Assembly: GCF_000768345.1 (NCBI RefSeq)
Contig: NZ_AVPS01000011.1
Coordinates: 1-64,000 of the forward strand
Direction: 5' to 3'
Origin: Lysobacter concretionis Ko07 = DSM 16239
Lineage (GTDB): Bacteria > Pseudomonadota > Gammaproteobacteria > Xanthomonadales > Xanthomonadaceae
Length of the DNA stretch: 64,000 nucleotides
Positions 10,115 through 20,747 of this stretch are shown here, piece after piece. The first letter of the stretch is position 1; each line of letters begins with the position of its first letter. A program made the translations under genes and the position numbers. The notes beneath the pieces are model-generated. The model saw only the letters and a program-made list of their open reading frames with translations. It had not been told where the DNA came from and did not search any database.

Positions 10115-11842
10115 ATGCGATTCACCGATCCCCGCGCCGAAGCCCGCCACGCCGTCACCCGCGAGCCGGACAACCCGCTGGCCTGGATCCTGCTGTCGGA
10201 AGCCGAACTGGACAGCGGTGACGCCCGGGCCGGCGAGGCGGCAAGCCGGCGCGCCCTGGCGCTGGCGCCGGGCCACCCCGAAGCGTTGGCCCGTTTGGGA
10301 CGCGCGCAGTGGATGCAGGGCCGCCACGGGGACGCCGCCGCCAGCCTGCGCGCCGCCGCCAACAACGCCCCCGACCACCCCGGTATCGCGGTCTGGCTCG
10401 GCCATGTGCTGGAGGACATCGGCGAGGCCGAAGCCGCGTCGGAGGCATACGCCCGCGCCCACGCGCTCGCGCCCGACGAGCCCCAGCTGGCCGCCTACCT
10501 GCTCGCCTGGCGGCGCAAGCTGTGCGACTGGCGCGACCTGGAAGCCTTGTCGAAGCAGGTCCGCAGCGCGGTCCGTGACGGTCACGCCGCGGTCGAGCCG
10601 TTCGCGTTCCTGAGCGAGGACAGCAGCGCCGCCGAACAACTGCTTTGTGCGCGGTTGCGCGCGACCGCCGTCGCCCGCTCGGTACGGCCGTTGCCACCCC
10701 CGCCTCCGCGCGATGCCACAAAGGCCCTGCGTGTCGGGTTCCTGTCCAACGGCTTCGGCGCGCACCCGACCGGCCTGCTGACCGTAGCGCTGTTCGACGC
10801 GCTGGCCGCGCAGGCCACGCTGGACCTGCACCTGTTCGCGCTCAATCCCGATGACGGCAGCGGGATCCGCCAGCGCCTGCAGACGGCGACCCGCCTGCAT
10901 GACGTCGCCGGCCGCAGCCACGGCCAGGTCGCGATGGCCATCCGCGATGCCGCGATCGACGTCCTGTTCGACCTGCGCGGCTGGGGCGGCGGCGGTGCAC
11001 CGCAGGTGCTGGCGATGCGCCCGGCGCCGGTACAGGTCAACTGGCTCGCCTACCCCGGCACCTCCGGCGCGCCCTGGATTGATTTCGTATTGGCCGACCA
11101 CTTCGTCCTGCCCGAGTCGCTGGCACCGCATTTCAGCGAAAACGTGCTGCGGCTGCCGCGCTGCTTCCAGCCCTCCGACACCCGCCGCGAACTGTCGATG
11201 CCGCCATCGCGCGCCGAATGCGGCCTGCCCGAACGCGGCGATGGCGTGGTGTTCTGCTGCTTCAACAACAGCTACAAGCTCAATCCCCGCAGCGTGACGC
11301 GCGCCTTGGCGGTGCTGCGCGGCGTGCCCGGCAGCGTGCTGTGGCTGCTGTCCGGCCCCGGCCGCGCCGACGAGCGCCTGCGCGCGGTCGCCCGCGACGA
11401 AGGCATCGATCCGCACCGGCTGGTGTTCATGCCCAAGCAGCCGCACCCCCGGTACCTGGCACGCCTGCAACACGCCGACCTGTTCCTCGACACCGAACCC
11501 TACAACGCGCACACCACCGCCTCCGACGCGCTGTGGGCCGGCTGCCCGGTGCTGACCCGCCCCGGCGAGACCTTCGCCGCCCGCGTTGCCGGCAGCCTCA
11601 ACCACCACCTCGGCATGGCGTCGATGAATGTCGCCAGCGACGCCGAATTCATCGCCCGCGCGATCGACTGCGGCCGCGACCCGGCCTTGCTCGATTCGCT
11701 GCGGACCGAACTGGTGCGGCAACGTCGCGACAGCGGGCTGTTCGACATGGCCGGATTCGCTCGCGATTTCATCGATGCGGTGGAGTTGATGGCGCAAGGC
11801 GGCCGGTCGCGGATGCCCCCGTCACCCGGCGTGTCGACGTGA
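10115..11842 (+). CDS. SPINDLY/O-GlcNAc transferase-like TPR glycosyltransferase (GT41)
   Basis: A 575-residue protein with about 150 residues of TPRs, a linker, then a GT41 catalytic region. Sequence shared with human OGT includes GFLSNGFGAHPTGLL, YPGTSGAPWIDFVLADH (human YPGTSGALFMDY), CCFNNSYKLNP (human FNQLYKIDP) and DTEPYNAHTTASDALWAG (human DTPLCNGHTTGMDVLWAG). Family members transfer sugars from UDP-GlcNAc or related donors to protein Ser/Thr, and a Xanthomonas homologue is structurally known. The ATG at 10115 is preferred because AGGGGA (10099-10104) is well spaced from it; the GTG at 10106 would be too close. It lies 5 bases after prfA, so co-expression is likely. Substrate is unknown. 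Confidence 0.9.
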   Translation: MRFTDPRAEARHAVTREPDNPLAWILLSEAELDSGDARAGEAASRRALALAPGHPEALARLGRAQWMQGRHGDAAASLRAAANNAPDHPGIAVWLGHVLEDIGEAEAASEAYARAHALAPDEPQLAAYLLAWRRKLCDWRDLEALSKQVRSAVRDGHAAVEPFAFLSEDSSAAEQLLCARLRATAVARSVRPLPPPPPRDATKALRVGFLSNGFGAHPTGLLTVALFDALAAQATLDLHLFALNPDDGSGIRQRLQTATRLHDVAGRSHGQVAMAIRDAAIDVLFDLRGWGGGGAPQVLAMRPAPVQVNWLAYPGTSGAPWIDFVLADHFVLPESLAPHFSENVLRLPRCFQPSDTRRELSMPPSRAECGLPERGDGVVFCCFNNSYKLNPRSVTRALAVLRGVPGSVLWLLSGPGRADERLRAVARDEGIDPHRLVFMPKQPHPRYLARLQHADLFLDTEPYNAHTTASDALWAGCPVLTRPGETFAARVAGSLNHHLGMASMNVASDAEFIARAIDCGRDPALLDSLRTELVRQRRDSGLFDMAGFARDFIDAVELMAQGGRSRMPPSPGVST

Positions 11843-11870
11843 CAGCCGGGCGCTCAATGCGCCGCGCGGC

Positions 11871-12028
11871 GGAGCGACGTCGGTCGCGACAGCACGCCGA
11901 AACCGGACGTCAGTGCATTCGCGACTCACGTCGCTCCTACCGTGGGATGGATACCGCTTTCGCAGGAGGTTCAGCCGCGAACCTGCGGATGTTGGATGTG
12001 AGGTGCAGGTCGCGACCGACGTCGCGCC
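11871..12028. repeat. Cluster of four REP-like palindromic elements
   Basis: The 289-base gap between the OGT-like gene and acyP contains short related palindromes. GGAGCGACGTCGGTCGCGAC is at 11871-11890, an inverted copy GCGACTCACGTCGCTCCTAC at 11921-11940, a variant hairpin around CGCAGG...CCTGCG at 11961-11987, and a degenerate inverted copy at 12005-12028. The same core recurs near 33.2 and 50.6 kb. The arrangement as inverted pairs resembles BIMEs. No gene is seen in this gap. Confidence 0.75.
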
Positions 12029-12131
12029 AGCCCGGCGGGCGGCATTGTGGGAAGCCAGTCCGGACCGGCGGCTTCGCGGCGGGAGGTCGGCCCTGTCGGA
12101 CCGGTGGGGTTGTGGCCACATCGACCCAGGT

Positions 12132-12415
12132 TCAGAGGATCGTGAAACGCTCGCCCAGGCTGCCGTCGCGCATTTCGTCCTCGCTCACCTCCACGCGCTC
12201 CAGCTCGTCCACCCGGGCTTGCGGGGGGCCCCGGCGCAGCCAGTCGGCGAGCTGGTCGATGGCCTCGGCATCGCCGACGGCGAGAATGTCGACACGGCCG
12301 TCGGGCAGGTTTTTCGCGTAGCCGCGCAGGCCCAGCGCGCTGGCCTGTTCGCGGGTCGAGGCGCGGAAAAACACGCCCTGCACCTTGCCGCCGACGATGA
12401 AACGGGCCGCGCCGC

Positions 12416-12419
<4 letters not shown>
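12132..12419 (-). CDS. acyP: Acylphosphatase
   Basis: A 95-residue cytosolic enzyme that hydrolyses acyl phosphates such as carbamoyl phosphate. It has the phosphate-binding signature GGKVQGVFFRASTREQA with the catalytic Arg, and GYAKNLPDGRVDI carrying the catalytic Asn; this is essentially the whole acylphosphatase domain. The GTG start at 12419 overlaps the stop of the upstream thioredoxin-like gene as GTGA, so the two are translationally coupled. Physiological role is unclear for the family. Confidence 0.95.
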
Positions 12420-15403
<2,984 letters not shown>

Positions 15404-15482
15404 TCGCGGCCCGGTCGTTGGCAGATCCGGCCGGACGACGCCAACGCCTATAATCACGGGCTTTCCCGTCACGCGAAGCCCC

Positions 15483-15968
15483 ATGGACCAGCTCTGCATC
15501 GTCACCACCGGTGGCACGATCGACAAGATCTATTTCGACGACAAGTCGGACTACCAGATCGGCGAGCCGCAGATCGGGCTGATCCTGGAAGAGCTGGGCG
15601 TGGCGTTCCGTTACCGGGTGATCCCGATCCTGCGCAAGGATTCACTGCACATCAACGACGGTGACCGCGAACTGATCCGCGCCACCATCGCCGCCCAGGA
15701 CACGCCGCACGTGCTGGTCACCCACGGCACCGATTCCATGGTGGAGACCGCCAAGGTGCTGGCCAGCATTCCGGGCAAGACCATCGTGCTGACCGGCGCG
15801 CTGAACCCGGCGCGCTTCCGCGGGTCGGATGCGGAATTCAATATCGGCACCGCGGTGGGCGCGGTGCAGTCGCTGCCGGCAGGCGTCTATATCGCCATGA
15901 ACGGGCGGATCTGGGACCCGGCCGCGGTACGCAAGAACGTCGATGCCAACCGTTTCGAGGCGCTCTGA
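15483..15968 (+). CDS. Short asparaginase-domain protein
   Basis: A 161-residue protein covering only the N-terminal domain of bacterial L-asparaginases, which are normally about 330 residues. It keeps the first catalytic-Thr motif TTGGTIDK (8-15), the HGTDSM motif with the second Thr and Asp, and KTIVLTGALNPARFRGSD. The C-terminal domain that completes the active site in a neighbouring subunit is absent, and nothing after the stop codon resembles it. Short forms like this recur in gammaproteobacteria and so may be functional proteins rather than remnants. The ATG at 15483 directly precedes the conserved core. Confidence 0.85.
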   Translation: MDQLCIVTTGGTIDKIYFDDKSDYQIGEPQIGLILEELGVAFRYRVIPILRKDSLHINDGDRELIRATIAAQDTPHVLVTHGTDSMVETAKVLASIPGKTIVLTGALNPARFRGSDAEFNIGTAVGAVQSLPAGVYIAMNGRIWDPAAVRKNVDANRFEAL

Positions 15969-16018
15969 GGCGCGCTCCTGAGCACCGCCTGCTGAGGCCT
16001 CTGAGCATCGCCCGCTAA
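15966..16018. repeat. Degenerate direct repeats around convergent stop codons
   Basis: From the stop of the asparaginase-domain gene to the stop of the next, convergent gene, a CTGAG-containing unit is repeated about five times at 9-14 base spacing (TGA at 15966, 15979, 15993, 16002 and TAA at 16016). The copies are imperfect. The segment replaces any obvious terminator hairpin between the convergent genes. Confidence 0.45.
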
Positions 16019-16497
16019 CCGTCGCCCAAGGGCTTTACCGGTGGCACGTCCACGCCCTGGCGGATGGTGACCACGCCATCGACCTCGATGTATTCGACCT
16101 GCGGATCGCGGGCGAACTGCGCCATCAGTGCCGCCGCCTCGTCGCGATCCAGTGGCCGGCTGGCCTTGAACACGTCCGCATCGACCGCCAGTCGTCGCTG
16201 CCATTCCAGCCTCAGCGGCCCGCCCGCGAAACCCGCCGAGGATGCCACGGCATCGAGCCGTTGCTGCACGGCAGCCGAGCTCCGCCCCGGCTCGCTGGCC
16301 GGACGGTACTTGACGATGAAGCGCTGGTATTGGCTATCGCCGGGCAGGTCGCCAATCCGCGCCATGCCTGCGGCGACGCCCGACTCCGCACCTGCCGGCG
16401 GTGTGCCCGGGCCGACGGGACCCGCTGCGCACGCACTCATGGCCGCGACCAGCGTCGCCGCCAACCCGCCGCGGAAGATGATGTCTGCTGCATGCAT
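16015..16497 (-). CDS. Orphan subtilase (S8) propeptide-like lipoprotein, possible protease inhibitor
   Basis: A 160-residue exported protein. The N-terminus has a hydrophobic stretch ending in a lipobox-like MSAC, so lipid anchoring is likely. The rest matches the propeptides of Xanthomonadaceae S8 serine proteases: YQRFIVKYRP, then VQQRLDAVA, LEWQRRLAVDADVF, LDRDEAAALMAQFA and DPQVEYIEVD. No protease domain follows; the gene stops after about 25 further residues and the opposite-strand asparaginase-like gene begins. A strong ribosome site (GGAGGAGGAA) precedes the ATG, so it looks expressed, not decayed. Free propeptides of this I9-like fold can inhibit subtilases or help them fold in trans; that role here is inference. 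Confidence 0.75.
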   Translation of the reverse strand: MHAADIIFRGGLAATLVAAMSACAAGPVGPGTPPAGAESGVAAGMARIGDLPGDSQYQRFIVKYRPASEPGRSSAAVQQRLDAVASSAGFAGGPLRLEWQRRLAVDADVFKASRPLDRDEAAALMAQFARDPQVEYIEVDGVVTIRQGVDVPPVKPLGDG

Positions 16498-16552
16498 GGG
16501 TTCCTCCTCCAGACTCTTGCCGGATTGCCGCTGCTCACTCGGCGCCGCTCAC

Positions 16553-17110
16553 TCAGAACATGCCGGTTTCCAGCCGCGCCGCCTCGGACATCATGTGGCG
16601 GTTCCACGGCGGCTCGAACACCAGCTCCACGTCCGTGTCGATCACGGTGGGGATCAGCTTGAGCTTGTCGCTCACGTCCGCCACCAGGATCTCGCCCATG
16701 CCGCAGCCCGGCGCGGTCAGCGTCATCTTGACCTCCACCAGACGTTGTCCTTCCTGCTCGGGGTGGGGCAGCACCCTGGCCTCGTACACCAGCCCGAGAT
16801 CGACCACGTTGATCGGGATTTCCGGATCGAAACAGGTCCGCAACTGCTTCCAGACCATCTGCTCGACCATCTCGTCATCGGCGCCCTCGGGCAACTCCAA
16901 CGGCTCGGCCGGCTCCTTGCCGATCGCGTCCGCATCCTGCCCGGCGATCCGGAACAGGTTGCCGTCGACGAACACGGTGTAGCTGCCGCCCAGCGCCTGG
17001 GTGATGTAGCCGGCGGTGCCGGCCGGCAGGTTGACCTCGTCGCCTTGCGGCACCAGGACGGCGGGGCAGTCACGCTCGAAACGGACGGGTTCGCTGCTGC
17101 GGGAGTACAT
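16553..17110 (-). CDS. sufT: Putative Fe-S cluster assembly protein SufT (MIP18/DUF59 family)
   Basis: A 185-residue protein with an N-terminal SufT-specific part (VPQGDEVNLPAGTAGYITQ, SYTVFVDGNLFRI) and a C-terminal DUF59 domain. The domain motif DPEIPINVVDLGLVYE is followed by LTAPGCGMG with the conserved Cys, and PPWNRHMMSEAAR near the end. SufT proteins help mature Fe-S enzymes, often under heavy Fe-S demand. No suf operon is in view, so it is an isolated copy. The ATG at 17110 fits the family start; a GTG at 17134 is possible but has no ribosome site. Confidence 0.93.
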   Translation of the reverse strand: MYSRSSEPVRFERDCPAVLVPQGDEVNLPAGTAGYITQALGGSYTVFVDGNLFRIAGQDADAIGKEPAEPLELPEGADDEMVEQMVWKQLRTCFDPEIPINVVDLGLVYEARVLPHPEQEGQRLVEVKMTLTAPGCGMGEILVADVSDKLKLIPTVIDTDVELVFEPPWNRHMMSEAARLETGMF

Positions 17111-17219
17111 ACGTTTGGCCGGCCTTGGGGTCACGGTAATGAAGTAGGACCATTCTAGTCCAATATGCCGTTTGCCGCCGGGCCGCTATGCTGGCGGGCT
17201 GCCCGCCTCGACGCTTCCC

Positions 17220-17654
17220 ATGCACGCCTCCGTCCGCACCTCCGGTCATCAAAATCGGCTGCCCCGACAGCTCCTGTCCTGGCTGCTGCTGGTGCTGGGC
17301 GTCTGCGGTTTTGCCGCGGTGTGGGTGATGCTCGCGCTGTACACCGGCCGCCAATGCAGCGTGATGGCCATCCTGGGCGCACTGGATGTCGCCATCATCC
17401 TGCGACTGGGAAGCTGGCGTCCGGGCCCCGGGCGGGTGACGCTGGCCGTGCTGGCGACCACCGCCATCATCATCCTGGCCAACTGGACCATCATCGCCGC
17501 GCAGCTGGGCGCGATGCTCGGCCTGTCACCGTGGGACTCGGCATTGCGCCTGGGCAGCCACCACGCCTGGACGCTGGCCACCCTCGCCAATGGCACCGGC
17601 GACCTGGCGTGGCTGGCGGCGGCATGGCTGGTCGCGGCGATCAGTACCCGCTAA
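17220..17654 (+). CDS. Four-helix inner-membrane protein of unknown function
   Basis: A 144-residue protein with a short basic N-terminus and four predicted membrane helices (about residues 18-42, 50-66, 76-100 and 118-142). No enzymatic motif is visible and the family was not recognised. The ATG at 17220 is preferred to an in-frame ATG at 17172, which would add 16 residues of Pro/Gly-rich sequence. It is divergent from sufT. The stop codon lies within a tandem repeat that supplies further in-frame stops. Confidence 0.7.
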   Translation: MHASVRTSGHQNRLPRQLLSWLLLVLGVCGFAAVWVMLALYTGRQCSVMAILGALDVAIILRLGSWRPGPGRVTLAVLATTAIIILANWTIIAAQLGAMLGLSPWDSALRLGSHHAWTLATLANGTGDLAWLAAAWLVAAISTR

Positions 17655-17698
17655 ACCAGCACCCGTTAAACCAGTATCCGCTGACCAGCCCCGCTGAC
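17642..17698 (+). repeat. 15-bp tandem repeat carrying serial in-frame stop codons
   Basis: CAGTACCCGCTAAAC (17642-17656) is followed by CAGCACCCGTTAAAC (17657-17671) and CAGTATCCGCTGAC (17672-17685), then a further decayed copy. The unit length is a multiple of three, so TAA (17652), TAA (17667) and TGA (17682) are all in the frame of the upstream membrane-protein gene. The repeat ends 25 bases before the convergent pntB stop. Confidence 0.8.
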
Positions 17699-17722
17699 AC
17701 CCCCACGCGCCTGCCCCCGTCA

Positions 17723-19174
17723 TCAGTTGTCGAGCAGCTTGAGCTCAGTCACCAGCGCGCCCAGCACCTCCGCGCCGTCGCCATAAAGCATCCGGGCGTT
17801 GTCGGCGTAGAACAGCGCATTCTCGATGCCGGCAAATCCCCGGCCCTTGCCGCGCTTGACCACCACCGCGTTCTTCGCATTGACCACTTCCAGGATCGGC
17901 ATGCCGTAGATCGGACTGGCAGGGTCGGTCTTTGCCACCGGGTTGACCACGTCGTTGGCGCCGATCACCAGCGCCACGTCGGTCTGCGGAAATTCCGGGT
18001 TGATGTCGTCCATGTCGGCGATCAGGTCATACGGCACGCCGGCCTCGGCGAGCAGCACGTTCATGTGGCCAGGCATCCGTCCGGCGACCGGGTGGATCGC
18101 GAACTTCACCTTGACCCCGCGCTCGATCAGGCGCTGGGCCAGCTCCCAGACCTTGTGCTGGGCCTGCGCAACGGCCATGCCGTAACCGGGCACGATCACC
18201 ACGCGTTCGGCGAAGGCCATCATCGCGGCGACATCGCCGGCCTCGATGGGCTTCTGCGAGCCGGCGATCTCCTGTGCCTCGCCAGCGCCGCCGAAATGCG
18301 AGAACAGCACGCGGCTGATCGGCCGGTTCATCGCCTTGGCCATCAACCGGGTCAACAGCATGCCGGCCGCGCCGACCATCGTGCCGGCGATGATCAACGC
18401 CTGGTTGCCCAGCACAAAGCCCTCGAACGCGACCGCAAGTCCGGTCAACGCGTTGTACAGCGAGATCACCACCGGCATGTCGGCGCCGCCGATCGGCAGC
18501 GTCATCAGCACGCCCAGCAGCAGCGCCAGGGCGAAGAACGCGACGATCACCGGCACGTCCAAAGTCAGCACCGCCCAGCCGCCGGCCATCACCATCGCGA
18601 TGAACACCAGCGCATTGAGTGCCTGCTGCACCGGGAACACCACCCGCCGGTCCAGCCGGCCGTCGAGCTTGGCCCAGGCGATGACCGAACCCGACAGCGA
18701 GACCGCGCCGATCGCCGCCCCCAGCACGGCCAGGCCCAGGGTCAGGGTCGCCGGATGCAGCGCCAGATCCATCGTGGACGCCTGAAGCCCTCCGGCCGAT
18801 TCCAGTCCCGGATGACCGGCTGCCGACGCGGAGAATTTCAGCAGTTCCACCGCGCCGATCGCCGCCGCCGCGCCGCCGCCCATGCCGTTGTACAGCGCGA
18901 CCATCTGCGGCATGTCGGTGATCGCGACCTTCTTGCCCGACACCCACGCCGCCACCGTGCCGATCACCAGTGCGACCAGGATCAGGCCGATGTTGTGCAG
19001 TTCCGGCAGCAGGAAGGTCGCGAACGTGGCGACCAGCATGCCGGCGCCGGCCCAACGGATGCCGCTGCGCGCGGTGCGCGGCGAGGCCATGCGCTGCAGG
19101 CCCAGCAGGAACAACGTCGCGGCGATGAAATAGCTGGTCGCCGCGGCCAGCGACTGCCACTCCGCCGCGCTCAT
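17723..19174 (-). CDS. pntB: NAD(P) transhydrogenase, beta subunit
   Basis: The 483-residue beta subunit of proton-translocating transhydrogenase, which uses the proton gradient to drive NADPH formation from NADH. The N-terminal half holds membrane helices (domain II). The C-terminal 180 residues are the NADP(H)-binding domain III, with VIVPGYGMAVAQAQHKV, the signature FAIHPVAGRMPGHMNVLLAE, and DVALVIGANDVVNP. It overlaps the small alpha-2 subunit gene by ATGA, showing the three-subunit architecture. Confidence 0.97.
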   Translation of the reverse strand: MSAAEWQSLAAATSYFIAATLFLLGLQRMASPRTARSGIRWAGAGMLVATFATFLLPELHNIGLILVALVIGTVAAWVSGKKVAITDMPQMVALYNGMGGGAAAAIGAVELLKFSASAAGHPGLESAGGLQASTMDLALHPATLTLGLAVLGAAIGAVSLSGSVIAWAKLDGRLDRRVVFPVQQALNALVFIAMVMAGGWAVLTLDVPVIVAFFALALLLGVLMTLPIGGADMPVVISLYNALTGLAVAFEGFVLGNQALIIAGTMVGAAGMLLTRLMAKAMNRPISRVLFSHFGGAGEAQEIAGSQKPIEAGDVAAMMAFAERVVIVPGYGMAVAQAQHKVWELAQRLIERGVKVKFAIHPVAGRMPGHMNVLLAEAGVPYDLIADMDDINPEFPQTDVALVIGANDVVNPVAKTDPASPIYGMPILEVVNAKNAVVVKRGKGRGFAGIENALFYADNARMLYGDGAEVLGALVTELKLLDN

Positions 19175-19497
19175 GGCGAATCGCCGGAGGGCTTGGCCGG
19201 CTTGGTGCTGGGCTTGAACATCTCCAGCATCCGCTCGGTCACCACATAACCGCCGGCGGCGTTGCCCGCCCCCAGCAGCACCGCGATGAACCCGATGACC
19301 TTCTCCAGCGTGGTGTCGGCGTGACCGAGCACCACCATCGCCCCGATCAGCACAATGCCGTGGATGAAGTTGGAGCCCGACATCAGCGGGGTATGCAGGA
19401 TCACCGGCACCCGCGAGATGATCACGTGGCCGGCAATGGCCGCCAGCATGAAGATGTAGAGCATCGTAAACGCCTGCACCATCAGCCCGTCGCCCAT
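19171..19497 (-). CDS. pntAB: NAD(P) transhydrogenase, alpha subunit part 2 (membrane)
   Basis: A 108-residue integral membrane subunit carrying the alpha part of domain II. It contains three helices and the family sequence VILHTPLMSGSNFIHGI plus GFIAVLLGAGNAAGGYVVT. With pntB it forms the proton channel. In most three-subunit systems pntAA lies immediately upstream; here 1.76 kb holding three opposite-strand genes intervenes, so this gene must have its own promoter or depend on long read-through from pntAA. Confidence 0.95.
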   Translation of the reverse strand: MGDGLMVQAFTMLYIFMLAAIAGHVIISRVPVILHTPLMSGSNFIHGIVLIGAMVVLGHADTTLEKVIGFIAVLLGAGNAAGGYVVTERMLEMFKPSTKPAKPSGDSP

Positions 19498-19690
19498 TGC
19501 CTGCTTCCCCAGCCGGTGTTCACCGCATCATAACCGTGCCGTGACGGACCCCGCCAAGCGTCATGACCTGGGCTGCCGCCATCCGCGACGTGTCAACCGC
19601 CCCGCATCTCAGGCGTTCCCCTTCCTGCAGCAACCGCTGCGACGGACCACCGCGACCGGCTTGTCGCGGACGCCCGGATGCCGGCCGTAT

Positions 19691-20299
19691 ATGCTCGATT
19701 TCGTGACCAATGACGCCAATGACAGCCCGACACCATCCCTCGCCGACGCGGTTGCGGAGATGGATCGCGTCGTCCCGGTGGCGCGCGAGCCGGCAACCCT
19801 GGACGAGTTCCTTGCCGGCGTGGGCACCCGCGCCTTCCGCTTCGCCGAGATCGGCCTGCGCCAGCGCGACGACGCCCTCGATGCGGTGCAGGACGCGATG
19901 ATGAAGATGATCAATTACCAGGACCGGCCGGCCGCCGAATGGACACCGCTGTTCTGGAGCATCCTGCGCAGCCGGATCGTCGACATCCAGCGCCGCCGCA
20001 CGTTCCGGTTGCGCTGGATGCTGCCGGTGCACGAACGCAAGGACGGCAGCATGCCGGACTGGCCGGACACCGGCCCCGACCCGGCACGCACCCACGATGG
20101 CCGCGAAGCCTATGCCCGGCTGACCGACGCCGTGGCCCAGCTACCCCGACGCCAGCGCGAAGCGTTCAGCCTGCGCATCCTGGAGGAGCTCGACGTGGCG
20201 ACCACCGCGCAGGCGATGGGCTGCAGCGAAGGCTCGGTAAAGACCCATCTGTCGCGGGCGCGCGAGACGCTGCAACGGCAACTGGAGGATTGGAAATGA
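19691..20299 (+). CDS. ECF-type RNA polymerase sigma factor
   Basis: A sigma-70 family regulator of about 202 residues. Region 2 is recognisable as RQRDDALDAVQDAMMKMI through LFWSILRSRIVDIQRRR, and region 4 as LPRRQREAFSLRILEELD followed by the helix-turn-helix AQAMGCSEGSVKTHLSRAR. The N-terminus is uncertain: the ATG at 19691 is taken, but no clear ribosome site is present and a later start is possible. It overlaps the next gene by ATGA, so the sigma factor and its likely membrane regulator are made together. The cassette lies between pntAA and pntAB on the opposite strand. Confidence 0.9.
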   Translation: MLDFVTNDANDSPTPSLADAVAEMDRVVPVAREPATLDEFLAGVGTRAFRFAEIGLRQRDDALDAVQDAMMKMINYQDRPAAEWTPLFWSILRSRIVDIQRRRTFRLRWMLPVHERKDGSMPDWPDTGPDPARTHDGREAYARLTDAVAQLPRRQREAFSLRILEELDVATTAQAMGCSEGSVKTHLSRARETLQRQLEDWK

Positions 20300-20745
20300 C
20301 CACCCCTCGACCCCAAAACACTACACCCGAGAACAGAATGGACAGCCCGGACGCCCGCAACGCGTCGTTCGACCGGACCGCCCGCGCCCGGTACACGGAG
20401 GCGCTCGAACACCTGTCGCCCGCCGTGCGCGTGCGTCTGCAGCAGGCGCGCCATGCCGCGACCCAGGCTGCTCCCGGCCCGAAGCGCCACCGCCTCGGTT
20501 GGGCCTGGGCCGGCAGTGCCGCGGTCCTGTCCCTGATCGTCGGCCTGCAACTGCGCCACGCCCCGATCGACCTCCCGCCGGCCACACCGCTGGCTGCAGT
20601 CCCGGCGGACAACCACCCGGTAAACAAACAGGCGGCAATCGACAACGAAGTCGCCAGCATGCTCGCCGCGCTCGACGAGAACCCCGACTTCTACCTCTGG
20701 CTGGCCGCCAACGACAGCGCGCTACCGCCTCCCTCGGAGCAATGA
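20296..20745 (+). CDS. DUF3619-like single-pass membrane protein, putative anti-sigma factor
   Basis: A 149-residue protein with a cytoplasmic N-terminal part of about 65 residues (RYTEALEHLSPAVRVRLQQA), one membrane helix (about 68-87, WAWAGSAAVLSLIVGLQL) and a periplasmic tail ending with DENPDFYLWLA. This architecture, and its position directly after an ECF sigma gene and before a DUF3106 gene, fits the DUF3619 family. An anti-sigma role is inferred from topology and coupling; no ZAS-type zinc motif is present. It overlaps the sigma gene by 4 bases. Confidence 0.75.
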   Translation: MTTPRPQNTTPENRMDSPDARNASFDRTARARYTEALEHLSPAVRVRLQQARHAATQAAPGPKRHRLGWAWAGSAAVLSLIVGLQLRHAPIDLPPATPLAAVPADNHPVNKQAAIDNEVASMLAALDENPDFYLWLAANDSALPPPSEQ

Positions 20746-20747
20746 CC

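Noticed and set aside
11871-12028. A CRISPR array
   Set aside because: The repeats are palindromic, in alternating orientation and irregularly spaced, with no spacers of constant length and no cas genes in the window.
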